A DNA stretch of 64,000 bases from Marinomonas agarivorans (GCA_002173415.2 NHNK02000006.1:1-64000); one strand, 5' to 3'; numbered from the stretch's first letter, positions 30,707 to 41,510 are shown. Numbers and translations: made by a program. Notes: generated by a model from the sequence alone, not told the origin.

Positions 30707-31051
30707 TTACTCGACTTTTTGCAAATCGCACAGTAGGGGATGTTCGTTCTGCTTTACAAACTGCTGAACAATGGCGACTTTGGTTTCTGCTATATCAAAT
30801 GGGTATATCCCACATACACCCTTACCTTTTGTATGCACTTCGAGCATTACTTGCTGTGCTTTATTGGCGTCCATATTAAAAAATTTTTGTAATACAAATA
30901 CGACAAAATCCATTGGTGTGAAGTCATCATTGAACAAAACAACCTGATACATAGATGGTGGCTGTAACTCCAATTTTTCTGGAGCCAGAATGGTATGTGA
31001 GTCATTCTGTCCATCTTCTAAGGTTAATTCAATCTGTGGCTTTGTTGTCAT
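30707..31051 (-). CDS. clpS: ATP-dependent Clp protease adaptor ClpS
   Basis: ClpS captures proteins with destabilising N-terminal residues and hands them to ClpA. The 114-residue protein has a flexible acidic N-terminal tail and the folded core [16 protein letters not shown], where Asn-Asp-Asp contacts the substrate amino terminus. It is first in the clpS-clpA pair, and a cold-shock gene lies divergently, as in E. coli. Its 5' region holds a repeated TTTACAAAT motif. Confidence 0.96.
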   Translation of the reverse strand: MTTKPQIELTLEDGQNDSHTILAPEKLELQPPSMYQVVLFNDDFTPMDFVVFVLQKFFNMDANKAQQVMLEVHTKGKGVCGIYPFDIAETKVAIVQQFVKQNEHPLLCDLQKVE

Positions 31052-31450
31052 TTTCGTTCTCTGATTTACAAATAATTAAAATACACTGCTGTTTTTTCAA
31101 ACAAAAAACACGCTTTACAATTACTTTAGTAGTGATTTGTAAAAATTACCCACCTTGAATTTTACAAATAATATATCTACTTCTACGCTTCTAGTTGTGT
31201 GACTTAGAACGACATTAAATATGTTGTAGACAAATGAGTAGGTAACAAGTTTGTCAAAAAAAACGGCAACTAAATTTGTTATCAACTTTATAGAAGCATA
31301 GTACTTTGTTTAAAATAGCCTTGCTACTAACGCTATGTTGCAAATGTAATATAGAGATAGGGCAAAATATCTTTAAATCAAGGACTTTACATTTAATTAG
31401 GCAATACATTTATTGAATTGCCGCAAAAATGAAGTAATACGGAGTAACTT
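31052..31450. promoter_or_regulatory. 399-base divergent control region between clpS and the cold-shock gene, with a repeated TTTACAAAT motif
   Basis: No gene is seen here. The motif TTTACAAATAAT occurs at 31065-31076 and 31161-31172, its inverse ATTTGTAAA at 31135-31143, and a related TTTACAATTA at 31114-31123. The last two form an inverted pair. The final 120 bases before the cold-shock gene could be a long 5' leader, which is common for cold-shock mRNAs. The function of the motif is unknown to me. Confidence 0.45.
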
Positions 31451-31768
31451 ATGTATCATGGAACAGTGAAGTGGTTCAATAACGCAAAAGGATATGGGTT
31501 TATTGTATCAGATAGCTTTAATGAGGATTTATTTACCCACTATTCATCAATTAATATTGAGGGCTATAAAACCTTAAAAGCAGGCCAGTCAGTCACCTTT
31601 GATATCACCCCTGGAAAAAATGGTTTGCATGCGGTTGACATCAATACCATTCCAGCGAGCGAACAGGCTGCAACCAATAGCTCTCTTGCTAACGATATAA
31701 ATATGGATAATCTACAGCAACAAGCTACCTCTCAAGTTGAAAGTTCAGTAACTAGCTCTGTTCAATAA
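31451..31768 (+). CDS. cold-shock domain protein with a C-terminal tail (CspD-like)
   Basis: Residues 1-68 form a cold-shock domain with the RNA-binding motif KGYGFI (RNP1) and EDLFTHYSSI (RNP2, with Leu-Phe-Thr where Ile-Phe-Val is usual). The remaining 37 or so residues are a polar, Gln/Ser-rich tail without recognised motif, longer than in E. coli CspD (74 residues in all). A GGAG ribosome-binding site precedes the ATG. The place beside clpS-clpA matches CspD, which inhibits replication in E. coli. That function is inferred from position. Confidence 0.88.
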   Translation: MYHGTVKWFNNAKGYGFIVSDSFNEDLFTHYSSINIEGYKTLKAGQSVTFDITPGKNGLHAVDINTIPASEQAATNSSLANDINMDNLQQQATSQVESSVTSSVQ

Positions 31769-31887
31769 ACTGATACTTGAGGCGCTGATTTAATCAGCTA
31801 AAAGACCTTATGTCTTAACCGTGACAATAGAGTACTTTGACTCAGTCACAACTTTGGCATAAGGTTCTTTTATTTTTAGCTATTTCT

Positions 31888-32526
31888 ATGCCATCCATTT
31901 TACTTTTCAACAAACCTTTTCAAGTACTAAGCCAATTTACCTCTGACGATCAAAAAAGTACTCTGGCAGACTTTATCGACTTACCCAATTTTTACCCTGC
32001 GGGAAGGCTTGATTACGACTCCGAAGGCCTATTACTACTCACCGATTCAGGCCCACTACAGCACCTTATTGCTTCACCTGAGCACAAAATGGCAAAAACC
32101 TATTGGGTGCAAGTGGAAGGCGCAATAACTGAGCAAGCACTCACCCATTTACGCCAAGGGGTCACCTTAAAAGATGGGAAAACATTACCCGCTCAGGCAA
32201 AGTTAATTTTAATGGAAGAGCCTTGGCCAAGAATTCCCCCTATAAGAGAAAGGAAGCATATTCCCACCAGTTGGCTAGAGTTAACCATTCATGAAGGTAA
32301 AAATCGTCAGGTCAGACGTATGACTGCTGCTGTTGGTTTTCCGACACTGCGCCTAATTCGAGCTAAAATAGGATCATACACACTTGAAAACCTTGCCTTG
32401 GGTGAATGGTGCCGTGTGGATATTTCGCCGTTATTACAACAGGAGTTAACTCGTTTTGAACACATTAAAAGTAAGAGGGGAACTACCTCGTATAACCGTC
32501 GCAGCAATCGTTATAAAAAACGATAA
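31888..32526 (+). CDS. rluE: 23S rRNA pseudouridine synthase E
   Basis: RluE converts U2457 of 23S rRNA to pseudouridine. The catalytic Asp is in [15 protein letters not shown], and NRQVRRMTA and GFPTLRLIR match the RsuA/RluB/E/F group. Family similarity begins at I-L-L-F-N-K-P, so I start at the ATG at 31888 (212 residues). A TTG at 31837 would add 17 residues. Neither start has a clear ribosome-binding site. It overlaps nudJ and opens the conserved rluE-nudJ-mnmA-hflD-purB block. Confidence 0.92.
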   Translation: MPSILLFNKPFQVLSQFTSDDQKSTLADFIDLPNFYPAGRLDYDSEGLLLLTDSGPLQHLIASPEHKMAKTYWVQVEGAITEQALTHLRQGVTLKDGKTLPAQAKLILMEEPWPRIPPIRERKHIPTSWLELTIHEGKNRQVRRMTAAVGFPTLRLIRAKIGSYTLENLALGEWCRVDISPLLQQELTRFEHIKSKRGTTSYNRRSNRYKKR

Positions 32527-32914
32527 GTTTCTTATGGTAAAAGAAACCATTGGAGGCAAGCAGGTGATTAATCAGCCCGCTGGACATGTTGAAAATGGGG
32601 AGAGCCTTGAAAAAGCAATCATTCGTGAGACACAAGAGGAAACTGGCTGGCTGGTAAAACCAGAAGGTATTATTGGTATTTATCCCTTTACTCCTGAAGG
32701 TCAAAACAGTACCTACCATCGAGCTTGCTTTTTCTGCTCGCCAATCAAGCAAGTAAGCCAAACTATTGATGAGGATATTGATGAAGCGTTCTGGCTGTCA
32801 GAGACAGAAATTACAGAAAGTCCACATCGTAGCCCTCTAGTGAAAAAATGTATTGAAGATTACAAAAATGGCACCATATTGCCATTAGCGTTATTTTGTA
32901 ATGACTACCTATAG
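32456..32914 (+). CDS. nudJ: Nudix phosphatase NudJ
   Basis: E. coli NudJ hydrolyses thiamine pyrophosphate precursors and nucleoside di- and triphosphates. The 152-residue protein has a full Nudix box: [20 protein letters not shown] followed by TGW. The frame opens at a TTG at 32456 with AGGAG about 12 bases upstream; other near starts are non-standard, so the exact N-terminus is uncertain. It overlaps the end of rluE by 71 bases, so the two are coupled. Identity is supported by its place between rluE and mnmA. Confidence 0.9.
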   Translation: MNTLKVRGELPRITVAAIVIKNDKFLMVKETIGGKQVINQPAGHVENGESLEKAIIRETQEETGWLVKPEGIIGIYPFTPEGQNSTYHRACFFCSPIKQVSQTIDEDIDEAFWLSETEITESPHRSPLVKKCIEDYKNGTILPLALFCNDYL

Positions 32915-32931
32915 GCATGCTAGCTATAGAT

Positions 32932-32980
32932 ATGCTAGAAAGCTGCCGCTATGCTAGAAAGTAGTGGATGTGGTAGAAAG
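32932..32980. repeat. 19-bp period repeat downstream of nudJ
   Basis: The string ATGCTAGAAAG starts at 32932 and 32951, and a variant GTGGTAGAAAG starts at 32970, giving an exact 19-bp period over three copies. A shorter ATGCTAG lies at 32917. The repeat sits in the short nudJ-mnmA spacer. Confidence 0.7.
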
Positions 32981-33055
32981 TTTTAAGCTTCAAAACATTC
33001 TAGGGTATGATCACAAAATAGCTGTTTACTAACTTTATGAGATTCGATGTTTTAA

Positions 33056-34216
33056 ATGAATACCGCCAGTTCACCTGTTAATACGACTTCCAAAGACAAC
33101 GCCACTACCCCCAAAGTAATAGTTGGTATGTCTGGAGGCGTAGATTCCTCTGTATCGGCTTTGCTTTTGTTACAGCAAGGCTATCAAGTGGAAGGCCTCT
33201 TCATGAAAAATTGGGATGAAGACGATGGCACAGAATACTGCACAGCAAAGGACGATTTGGCCGATGCTCAACAGGTATGCGACAAACTCGGCATAAAGTT
33301 ACATACCGCTAATTTCGCAGCGGAATATTGGGACAATGTATTTGAACACTTCTTGGCAGAATACAAAGCCGGCAGAACGCCTAACCCAGATATTTTGTGT
33401 AATAAAGAAATCAAATTTAAAGCATTTTTAGAATACGCTCTCATGCTTGGCGCAGACTTCATTGCAACTGGACATTATGTTCGCAAAGGTCACAAAAGCC
33501 GTGAAGATGGTGCAAACGATGGTCAAGCGTTGCTATTAAAAGGGCTTGATAACAACAAAGACCAAAGTTATTTCCTACATGCTGTCGGTCATAAAGAAAT
33601 CGCACGCACGCTCTTTCCTGTGGGGGAATTAGAAAAACCTGAGGTAAGACGTTTAGCCCAAGAACATGATTTGATCACCCATAACAAAAAAGACAGTACA
33701 GGTATTTGTTTTATCGGTGAGCGCCGTTTCAAGGACTTTTTAGAGCAGTATTTACCCGCCCAGCCTGGCGACATAAAAACACTCGAAGGCGATACCATTG
33801 GTCGTCATTCTGGCTTAATGTATCACACCATCGGCCAACGTCAGGGGTTGGGGATTGGTGGGTTAGCAAATTACTCAGATGAACCTTGGTATGTGGTAGA
33901 AAAAGACTTAGACAACAATGTGCTTTTGGTCACGCAAAGCAGTGACGATAAACCACTTTATAAAACCCATTTGCAAGCAACTAAGTTAGATTGGGTAGCA
34001 GGTAAAACACCGCAACTTCCTTTAACCTGCAAGGCAAAATGCCGTTATCGACAAGCTGACCAAGACTGCACAATATATGCCCTTGATGATGATATGATTG
34101 AAGTCGCATTTGCTACACCACAACGAGCAATCACACCGGGTCAATCCGTTGTCTTCTACGTAGACGAAGTTTGCCTTGGTGGCGGCATCATTAATAAAGC
34201 CTTCAACAAGGTGTAA
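33056..34216 (+). CDS. mnmA: tRNA-specific 2-thiouridylase MnmA
   Basis: MnmA makes 2-thiouridine at the wobble position of Lys, Glu and Gln tRNAs. The 386-residue enzyme has the PP-loop [12 protein letters not shown] (about residues 23-34). It has the two reactive cysteines in [12 protein letters not shown] and [11 protein letters not shown]. It sits between nudJ and hflD, the conserved order. The N-terminus is a polar stretch of about 20 residues before V-I-V-G-M-S-G-G, similar to or slightly longer than usual. Confidence 0.97.
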   Translation: MNTASSPVNTTSKDNATTPKVIVGMSGGVDSSVSALLLLQQGYQVEGLFMKNWDEDDGTEYCTAKDDLADAQQVCDKLGIKLHTANFAAEYWDNVFEHFLAEYKAGRTPNPDILCNKEIKFKAFLEYALMLGADFIATGHYVRKGHKSREDGANDGQALLLKGLDNNKDQSYFLHAVGHKEIARTLFPVGELEKPEVRRLAQEHDLITHNKKDSTGICFIGERRFKDFLEQYLPAQPGDIKTLEGDTIGRHSGLMYHTIGQRQGLGIGGLANYSDEPWYVVEKDLDNNVLLVTQSSDDKPLYKTHLQATKLDWVAGKTPQLPLTCKAKCRYRQADQDCTIYALDDDMIEVAFATPQRAITPGQSVVFYVDEVCLGGGIINKAFNKV

Positions 34217-34279
34217 GAAATACTATAGATGTTCGGCTAGTCTTAATTACATCTCAATTATATAGGTAATATAATCAAC

Positions 34280-34909
34280 GTGAGTAACAATATCACTTAT
34301 CAAACGATGGCCCTATCGGCTATTTTTCAGGCGGCAGAATCCGTCACTATGTTAGCGAAAAATGGCTCTGTTGTTGACCATAATCTCAACCCTCTAATGG
34401 GAAGCCTTTTAATCGTCAACGCCGACTCGCCTGAGACAATATATGGCGGCCATGACATATGGGAAGGCAATTTATTACTTGGCAGACAGACATTTATTAA
34501 GGCTATGGACAAAGCCCATAACCATTTAGTTAATCCAAACACCTTACGCTATGCGCTCAGCATTCTGCATTTAGAAGCAAAGTTAGCTAAACAGCCAGAT
34601 ATGTTGGCAACCATCGGCCAACGAATACAGCAATTACTCAGACAAAAAGAGCACTTTGATACGATTTTGCATCCTAACATGCTGGCCTCAGCCTCGGGCA
34701 TTTATCAAGATACATTAAGCAAGCTCAGTTTTCGCATTCAGGTACGGGGTAATAGTGACTATTTAAAGCAGCCCCAAGTTGCTGATCAAGTACGTACTTG
34801 TTTATTGGCAGGTGTACGAGCTGCTATGCTCTGGCGTCAATTGGGTGGTCGTCGTTGGCATTTAATCTTCCGCCGAGGTCGTTTGCTAGAAGCAATTAGA
34901 CAAGTCTAA
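34280..34909 (+). CDS. hflD: high frequency lysogenization protein HflD
   Basis: HflD is a small peripheral membrane protein. In E. coli it affects lambda lysogeny by binding phage CII; its normal host role is unclear. The 209-residue product matches the family length and motifs (GGHDIWEGN, RYALSILHLE, RAAMLWRQLGGRRW). It starts with GTG, with AGGTAAT about 10 bases upstream, and lies between mnmA and purB as in E. coli. Confidence 0.94.
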   Translation: MSNNITYQTMALSAIFQAAESVTMLAKNGSVVDHNLNPLMGSLLIVNADSPETIYGGHDIWEGNLLLGRQTFIKAMDKAHNHLVNPNTLRYALSILHLEAKLAKQPDMLATIGQRIQQLLRQKEHFDTILHPNMLASASGIYQDTLSKLSFRIQVRGNSDYLKQPQVADQVRTCLLAGVRAAMLWRQLGGRRWHLIFRRGRLLEAIRQV

Positions 34910-35083
34910 TCGGCATAACAATTCGAATAATAAGCTAGAAGAATAAAAAGCCTTGCTCAACAACCTAATAGCATGGCTTCTATTCTCTCTTTTACTTATA
35001 CTACCTCACCTTATTGTTCATACACTTGTTTTATCAGATAAGCTGTCTATCTCTTATCTGACTTTCTTTTTCATGACAATTGA

Positions 35084-36469
<1,386 letters not shown>

Positions 36470-36502
36470 TCGATACGGCTAGACGCCTATTACCCACACT
36501 AG

Positions 36503-36532
36503 ATAGCCAATCCTTGATTGGCTATTTTTTTA
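36503..36532 (+). terminator. terminator after purB
   Basis: The 9-base arms ATAGCCAAT and ATTGGCTAT pair around a 5-base loop and are followed by a T-run. It lies 34 bases after the purB stop. Confidence 0.93.
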
Positions 36533-36559
36533 TCTGTTCTAATATGAGTTATTTGAAAT

Positions 36560-37753
36560 ATGAATTACCTTGATCGTCCACTGAGCATTTTAGGTGGAAT
36601 GTCTGCCAGAGTGTTTTTAGCGGACTACTGGCAAAAACAACCACTATTAATTCGCCAAGCATTAGCGGACTTTTCTGCGCCACTGGACCCAAATGAACTC
36701 GCGGGATTGGCAATGGAAGAGGATGTTGAGTCTCGTTTGGTGCTAGAAAATAAGCAAGGCGATACACCTTGGCAATTACACAAAGGTCCATTCAATGAAG
36801 ACGACTTTGCTAACTTGCCAGAACAAGAATGGACCTTGCTAGTTCAAGCCCTTGATCATTGGGTGCCAGAAGTACAAGAGCTTAAAGAGCGCTTCCGTTT
36901 CTTACCCAGCTGGCGCCTTGATGACGTTATGGCAAGCTACGCAACAGAAGGCGGAAGCGTTGGGCCTCATTATGATCAATACGATGTATTTTTGGTGCAG
37001 GTCGCAGGCAAAAGACGTTGGCAGGTATTAACGCCCAACGCCTATGAAGACAAATACCTTACCAATACGGATTTGCACATATTAGCGAACTTTCACCCTG
37101 ACAAAGAGATGGACTGGGAAGTTGAACAAGGGGATATTTTGTATATTCCACCCAATTTTGCCCATTATGGCCGCGCGCTGGATAGTGACTGCATGACCTA
37201 CTCCATTGGCTTTCGCGCACCAAGCATGCAAGATGTGCTGCATGGTATTAGTGACAAAATCAGCACAACTGACTTACAAAAACGACGTTTTGCTGCCCCA
37301 TCTGACCATGACGAGCCTCACCATGCCGAAATTCATCAGTCTGATATTGAGTACTTAACCAGCGCCTTGGCAGACTTTATTAATCAACCCGAGCTACTAG
37401 CCGATTGGCTTGGTAACTATATGAGTGAAGTGAAATACCCTGAATACCATGCCGATCTAAACCAACAAGAAACGGCCACAGCATTGGATATGGCAAAGCA
37501 AGGCGCCCTATTTTTTCGACCGGGTGATGCAAGAATTTGTTATCGCTACAGTACAGAACCAGAAGGTCTTATCCTATATTGTAATGGCGATCAAATAACT
37601 ATAAATAAAGCACTAGACAGTTTTATTAAGGCCGTTTGCGATCAAACTGAATTTGATTTTAGCGACATTCTCCAGCAAGAAAATCCTGATATTACGGAAG
37701 TGCTCAACTTCCTAATTCGTAAACAAGGTCTTGTACAACAAATAGAAGAGTAA
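36560..37753 (+). CDS. roxA: 50S ribosomal protein L16 arginine 3-hydroxylase RoxA
   Basis: RoxA (YcfD) is a 2-oxoglutarate and Fe(II) oxygenase that hydroxylates an arginine of ribosomal protein L16. The 397-residue protein has the JmjC-like cupin with the iron ligands His and Asp in GPHYDQYDVFLVQ and the distal His in PPNFAHYGRAL. The conserved SYATEGGSVGPH and GKRRWQVL flank the site. The C-terminal half (about 230-397) fits the dimerisation and winged-helix region. It starts 28 bases after the purB terminator and runs into the GNAT gene. Confidence 0.95.
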   Translation: MNYLDRPLSILGGMSARVFLADYWQKQPLLIRQALADFSAPLDPNELAGLAMEEDVESRLVLENKQGDTPWQLHKGPFNEDDFANLPEQEWTLLVQALDHWVPEVQELKERFRFLPSWRLDDVMASYATEGGSVGPHYDQYDVFLVQVAGKRRWQVLTPNAYEDKYLTNTDLHILANFHPDKEMDWEVEQGDILYIPPNFAHYGRALDSDCMTYSIGFRAPSMQDVLHGISDKISTTDLQKRRFAAPSDHDEPHHAEIHQSDIEYLTSALADFINQPELLADWLGNYMSEVKYPEYHADLNQQETATALDMAKQGALFFRPGDARICYRYSTEPEGLILYCNGDQITINKALDSFIKAVCDQTEFDFSDILQQENPDITEVLNFLIRKQGLVQQIEE

Positions 37754-37763
37754 GGATATCATT

Positions 37764-38180
37764 ATGAAAGTACTGACTACTGATTGGCAGAGCAGCAAAG
37801 CACAGCTTACATTTGTTAGGCATCAAGTTTTTGTGTTAGAGCAAGGTGTGCCCGAAAAAATAGAACAAGACGGTGAAGACGAACAAGCCGTACACTTTGT
37901 TGCCTTTGGTACAACTGCGGTTCCTACTGGTGTTTGCCGTTTACAAGAAAGTGGAAAAATAGGTCGTTTAGCGGTATTACCCGCCTATCGGCATCAAGGG
38001 TATGCCTCGTTATTGATGAAGAAAGTAATTCAAGTCGCTAGAGAAATGGGACTAACCAGAGTGTATTTGCATTCCCAAGCCGATTCGCAAGTATTTTATG
38101 AAAAACATGGTTTCAAAGTCGAGGGAGACACCTTTATGGAAGCGGATATTCCCCATGTGTTAATGACAAGAGAGATTTAG
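37764..38180 (+). CDS. GNAT family N-acetyltransferase
   Basis: This 138-residue protein is one GNAT domain. The acetyl-CoA-binding segment is IGRLAVLPAYRHQGYASLLM (about residues 69-88), with the pyrophosphate loop RHQGYA. The late motif VFYEKHGFKVEGD is typical of the YjcF/ElaA-like group. It begins 10 bases after roxA, with AAGGAT upstream of the ATG, so the two are probably co-transcribed. The substrate is unknown. Confidence 0.9.
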   Translation: MKVLTTDWQSSKAQLTFVRHQVFVLEQGVPEKIEQDGEDEQAVHFVAFGTTAVPTGVCRLQESGKIGRLAVLPAYRHQGYASLLMKKVIQVAREMGLTRVYLHSQADSQVFYEKHGFKVEGDTFMEADIPHVLMTREI

Positions 38181-38211
38181 CACTGATAGAAATAGCAAGA
38201 TAAATAGAAAT

Positions 38212-38241
38212 AAAAAAGCGAGTTAAAAACCCGCTTTTTTT
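38212..38241. terminator. bidirectional terminator between the GNAT gene and fklB
   Basis: The arms AAAAAGCGAGTT and AACCCGCTTTTT pair with one mismatch around a short A-rich loop. A- and T-runs flank the stem, between convergent genes. Confidence 0.88.
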
Positions 38242-38265
38242 CAAATCGAAATACGCTAAAAACCT

Positions 38266-38886
38266 TTACAGTACGGCGATTAGCTCAACGTCAAAAACTA
38301 GTACAGAGTATGGTTGAATCATTGCGCCAGCACCTTGAGCACCGTAAGCAAGCTCTGCTGGAATTGTCAGGCGGTATTTCGCACCTTCTTGCATCATTTG
38401 TAACGCTTCAGTCCAACCAGCGATTACACCAGTTACTGGGAACTCAATCGGCTCACCACGAGCAATAGAGCTATCGAATACCTGACCGTCAATTAAACGA
38501 CCTTCATAGTGTACTCGCACAGTTGAATCCGTTGTTGGTGTTGCGCCTGAGCCCGTTTCGATGACTTCATATTGCAAGCCACTTTCAGTCACTTGTACAC
38601 CGTCTTTGCCTTTATTTTCTTCTAGGTATGCAGCGCCTGCTTTTACATTACCTTCAGAAGCGGCTTTCGCTTTTTCTTCCATTTCTGTTTGTAGACTCGC
38701 AAAAACTGCTTCTAACTCGTCACCAGGAACGCGCATTGCCGCGCCATTTAGTGCATCTTCAATGGCAGCAAAAAGGTGAGGTAACGAAATTTCTCCCAAA
38801 TCGCTTCCTTTTAGTTGATCACCAATTTGGCGACCAATACCGTAACCGATTTTTGCTTCTTTTGAGTCGAACGACAGTTCTGACAT
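38266..38886 (-). CDS. fklB: FKBP-type peptidyl-prolyl isomerase FklB
   Basis: FklB (FKBP22) speeds cis-trans turning of Xaa-Pro bonds. The 206-residue protein matches the E. coli length. It has the N-terminal helical dimerisation domain (about 1-90, starting KIGYGIGRQIGDQL) and a C-terminal FKBP domain (about 105-206). Active-site residues are in VHYEGRLIDGQVFDSS, GVIAGWTEAL and PAELAYG. No signal peptide is seen, so it is likely cytoplasmic. Confidence 0.95.
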   Translation of the reverse strand: MSELSFDSKEAKIGYGIGRQIGDQLKGSDLGEISLPHLFAAIEDALNGAAMRVPGDELEAVFASLQTEMEEKAKAASEGNVKAGAAYLEENKGKDGVQVTESGLQYEVIETGSGATPTTDSTVRVHYEGRLIDGQVFDSSIARGEPIEFPVTGVIAGWTEALQMMQEGAKYRLTIPAELAYGAQGAGAMIQPYSVLVFDVELIAVL

Positions 38887-38997
38887 AGTTTTACTCTCTT
38901 TATTGTATGAATGAATCGAAGGTTTCTTAAATTTCGCGCCATCATAGCATAAACAGACTTTATCACCGAATCTAAGGTAAATTTATGTTTTTAGCGC

Positions 38998-39026
38998 TTT
39001 AAATAAGAATCATTATCATCTATGAT
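38998..39026 (+). promoter_or_regulatory. promoter with a Fur box in its spacer
   Basis: A -35-like TTTAAA (38998-39003) and a -10-like TATGAT (39021-39026) are exactly 17 bases apart. The spacer holds TAAGAAT-C-ATTATCA (39004-39018). Against the 7-1-7 Fur consensus TGATAAT-n-ATTATCA this matches 12 of 14 positions, with the right half perfect. Iron-bound Fur would block RNA polymerase here. The only gene downstream is the 63-residue membrane protein at 39069. Confidence 0.7.
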
Positions 39027-39068
39027 ATTCTATCAATCAGACGTTATTATGTTAGACAAGGAATCGCC

Positions 39069-39260
39069 ATGAAACTTCATGAATTTTCTAACTTATCACC
39101 CCCTACTCATCAACCAGATCATAAACTGAGTTGGTATCGAGTGTTTGTTTTAGTGGTACTTAGCAGCATTGCGGCTATTTTTATTTACGATGCCCACACC
39201 GAAAAAATAAGTAAAGCCAACTCTGAGATTATCTCCAACGTTAAACACAACCGACATTAA
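39069..39260 (+). CDS. small single-pass membrane protein, likely iron-regulated
   Basis: I do not recognise this 63-residue protein. It has a polar N-terminus rich in Pro and His (about 1-23), one hydrophobic segment (about 24-40, VFVLVVLSSIAAIFIY) and a basic, Asn/Lys-rich tail ending N-R-H. A ribosome-binding site AAGGA lies about 7 bases before the ATG, and a promoter with a Fur box lies about 45 bases upstream, so expression is probably induced when iron is low. It is not HemP-like and has no heme or TonB motif. topB follows after 104 bases. Confidence 0.72.
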   Translation: MKLHEFSNLSPPTHQPDHKLSWYRVFVLVVLSSIAAIFIYDAHTEKISKANSEIISNVKHNRH

Positions 39261-39364
39261 TCAGGAGGAGACGAACAGGCACATTTCGCCCATGTTATTA
39301 GGAAACTGGTGTTCAGAAGGAGAATTAGATAGAATCAAAACTGTATAAATAACCAGTAAACCCT

Positions 39365-41431
39365 ATGATTCTTTATATTGCCGAAAAACCCAGCTTAGCG
39401 CGCGCGATTGCCAGTGCCTTACCAAAGCCTCAAAAAAAGGAAGAGGGTTGTATTTGGCTACCCAATGGCGATTGCATTAGTTGGTGTATTGGCCACTTAC
39501 TCGAACAGGCGGAACCTGATGCCTACAACCCAGCCTACAAAAAGTGGCAGCTAGACCACCTACCTATCATTCCATCCCAGTGGCAATGGCAAGAAAAAAG
39601 CCAAACGAAGAAACAATTCACGATTCTTAAACGACTCATAAAAAAAGCAACTCATATCATTCATGCGGGTGACCCTGACCGTGAAGGGCAGTTATTAGTT
39701 GATGAGGTTATCCATTACCTGCAAGTCCCAGCAGCTAAACAACAAAGTATGCAACGCCTGTTAATCAGTGATTTAACGCCTGCTGCTGTTACCAAAGCCC
39801 TTACTCGCTTACGTTCTAATAAAGAGTTTGCCGCCTTATCTCGCTCAGCATTAGCCAGAGCAAGAGCGGATTGGCTCCATGGTATTAATTTAACTCGTGC
39901 TTATACGATTAAAGGCCAACAAGGTGGTTATCAAGGAGTATTATCGATTGGCAGAGTCCAAACCCCTGTACTTGGCTTAGTGGTACAACGAGACTTGGAG
40001 AGAGAAAACTTTGTACCAAAGGATTTCTATCAAGTTTTGGCCCATATTCACACACCAGAGCAACAAACATTCGTGGCAAAGTGGATACCGAGCGAAGCGT
40101 GTCAACCTCATATGGATAATGAAGGGAGAGTACTAAATAAAGCCTTAGCAGAAAACGTGGTCCGACGTATTGCTAATCAGGTCGCACTTGTGAAAAGCAG
40201 TTCATATCAAGCGAAAAAACAAACGCCACCTCTACCTTATAGTTTATCAAGTCTGCAAATTGAGGCAGCAAAGATCTTTAATCTATCGGCCCAGCAAGTA
40301 TTGGACACCTGTCAAAGCCTTTACGAAAAACATCAACTTATTACTTACCCTCGCTCAGATTGTCGCTACCTTCCGACCGAGCAGTTCAGTGAAGCTGGTA
40401 ACATATTGGCAAGTCTTGCGAGCAACCTGAATAACGAAAGCCAACATGATTGGCAAAACAAAATCGATCAGGCCGATACCTCGCTGCGTAGTAAAGCGTG
40501 GAATGACAAAGAAGTTCAGGCCCACCATGCGATCATTCCGACCAGCAAAAAACGCAGCCTCAGTACATTAACCGCCAATGAGAGTAAAATATATGAACTG
40601 ATTGCCCGCCAATATCTTATGCAGTTTTACCCACCTTATGAGTATCTAAACAGCCAGATTGAACTCACTATTGCCGGTGGCGTCTTTCGAGCACAAGGGA
40701 ATACACCGCAAAAACTGGGTTGGAAGGCCTTATTGCCCAGCCCAAACCCACGTAAAAACCAAGGCAAGAGCCAAAGCTCAGCATCGCCCAATACGCGAGC
40801 AAATAACGCGCTAGCAAATGACAGAGAAGGAAATAATGCGACAGAAAATGATCCAATGGATTCGACCTTACCAAAAGTAAAACAAGGCGATCAGTTGCAC
40901 TGTTCACACGGCGAGTTAGACGAAAAAGTCACCACTCCTCCCGCAGCGTTTACTAATGCCACGCTGCTCGCTGCCATGACGGGGATTAGCCGTTACGTTG
41001 CGCAAGCGGATATCAAAGCCATTTTGCGCGAGACGGACGGTTTAGGAACAGAAGCCACTCGCGCCGGCATTATTGAATTACTGTTTAAACGTGGTTTTTT
41101 GAGTAGACAAGGGAAGAATATTATTGCGACCAGTACTGGTCGAGCACTTATTAGCGCGTTACCTGACACCTTAATTCGCCCAGATATGACGGCGCAATGG
41201 GAAGCAACACTTAATGCAATGAGCCTTGGAAAGGCTTCTTATCAAAATTTTATGCAAACTCTAGGCAACAATCTCCATAGCCTTATTACACAAGCCAAAT
41301 CCGTTTCAAGCCAAACCTTTAGTGCTTTACCGCCCGTTAAAAAAACATTTACGAAAAAGCCTTCCTTCAAAAAAAGCACCAAAAAACGTGGCAAAACATA
41401 TAAAAAGTCCCCTGTTACCAAAAGCGCCTAA
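39365..41431 (+). CDS. topB: DNA topoisomerase III
   Basis: TopB is a type IA topoisomerase that unlinks DNA through a transient 5'-phosphotyrosine. The 688-residue enzyme has the TOPRIM domain (EKPSLARAIA at 6-15; HAGDPDREGQLLVDE at about 100-114) and the catalytic Tyr in LITYPRSDCRYLP. Domain IV includes TEATRAGIIELL. A Gln/Asn/Ser-rich insert lies at about 460-505. The C-terminus is a Lys-rich basic tail of about 35 residues rather than zinc fingers. The ribosome-binding site is weak. Confidence 0.95.
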   Translation: MILYIAEKPSLARAIASALPKPQKKEEGCIWLPNGDCISWCIGHLLEQAEPDAYNPAYKKWQLDHLPIIPSQWQWQEKSQTKKQFTILKRLIKKATHIIHAGDPDREGQLLVDEVIHYLQVPAAKQQSMQRLLISDLTPAAVTKALTRLRSNKEFAALSRSALARARADWLHGINLTRAYTIKGQQGGYQGVLSIGRVQTPVLGLVVQRDLERENFVPKDFYQVLAHIHTPEQQTFVAKWIPSEACQPHMDNEGRVLNKALAENVVRRIANQVALVKSSSYQAKKQTPPLPYSLSSLQIEAAKIFNLSAQQVLDTCQSLYEKHQLITYPRSDCRYLPTEQFSEAGNILASLASNLNNESQHDWQNKIDQADTSLRSKAWNDKEVQAHHAIIPTSKKRSLSTLTANESKIYELIARQYLMQFYPPYEYLNSQIELTIAGGVFRAQGNTPQKLGWKALLPSPNPRKNQGKSQSSASPNTRANNALANDREGNNATENDPMDSTLPKVKQGDQLHCSHGELDEKVTTPPAAFTNATLLAAMTGISRYVAQADIKAILRETDGLGTEATRAGIIELLFKRGFLSRQGKNIIATSTGRALISALPDTLIRPDMTAQWEATLNAMSLGKASYQNFMQTLGNNLHSLITQAKSVSSQTFSALPPVKKTFTKKPSFKKSTKKRGKTYKKSPVTKSA

Positions 41432-41510
41432 CCTCGGTTTAAAACCTATCTGTAGTAAACCAAACCCCACTAAACATTATTAAATTCAATCTAAGCCCAA
41501 CTAAATTAAA

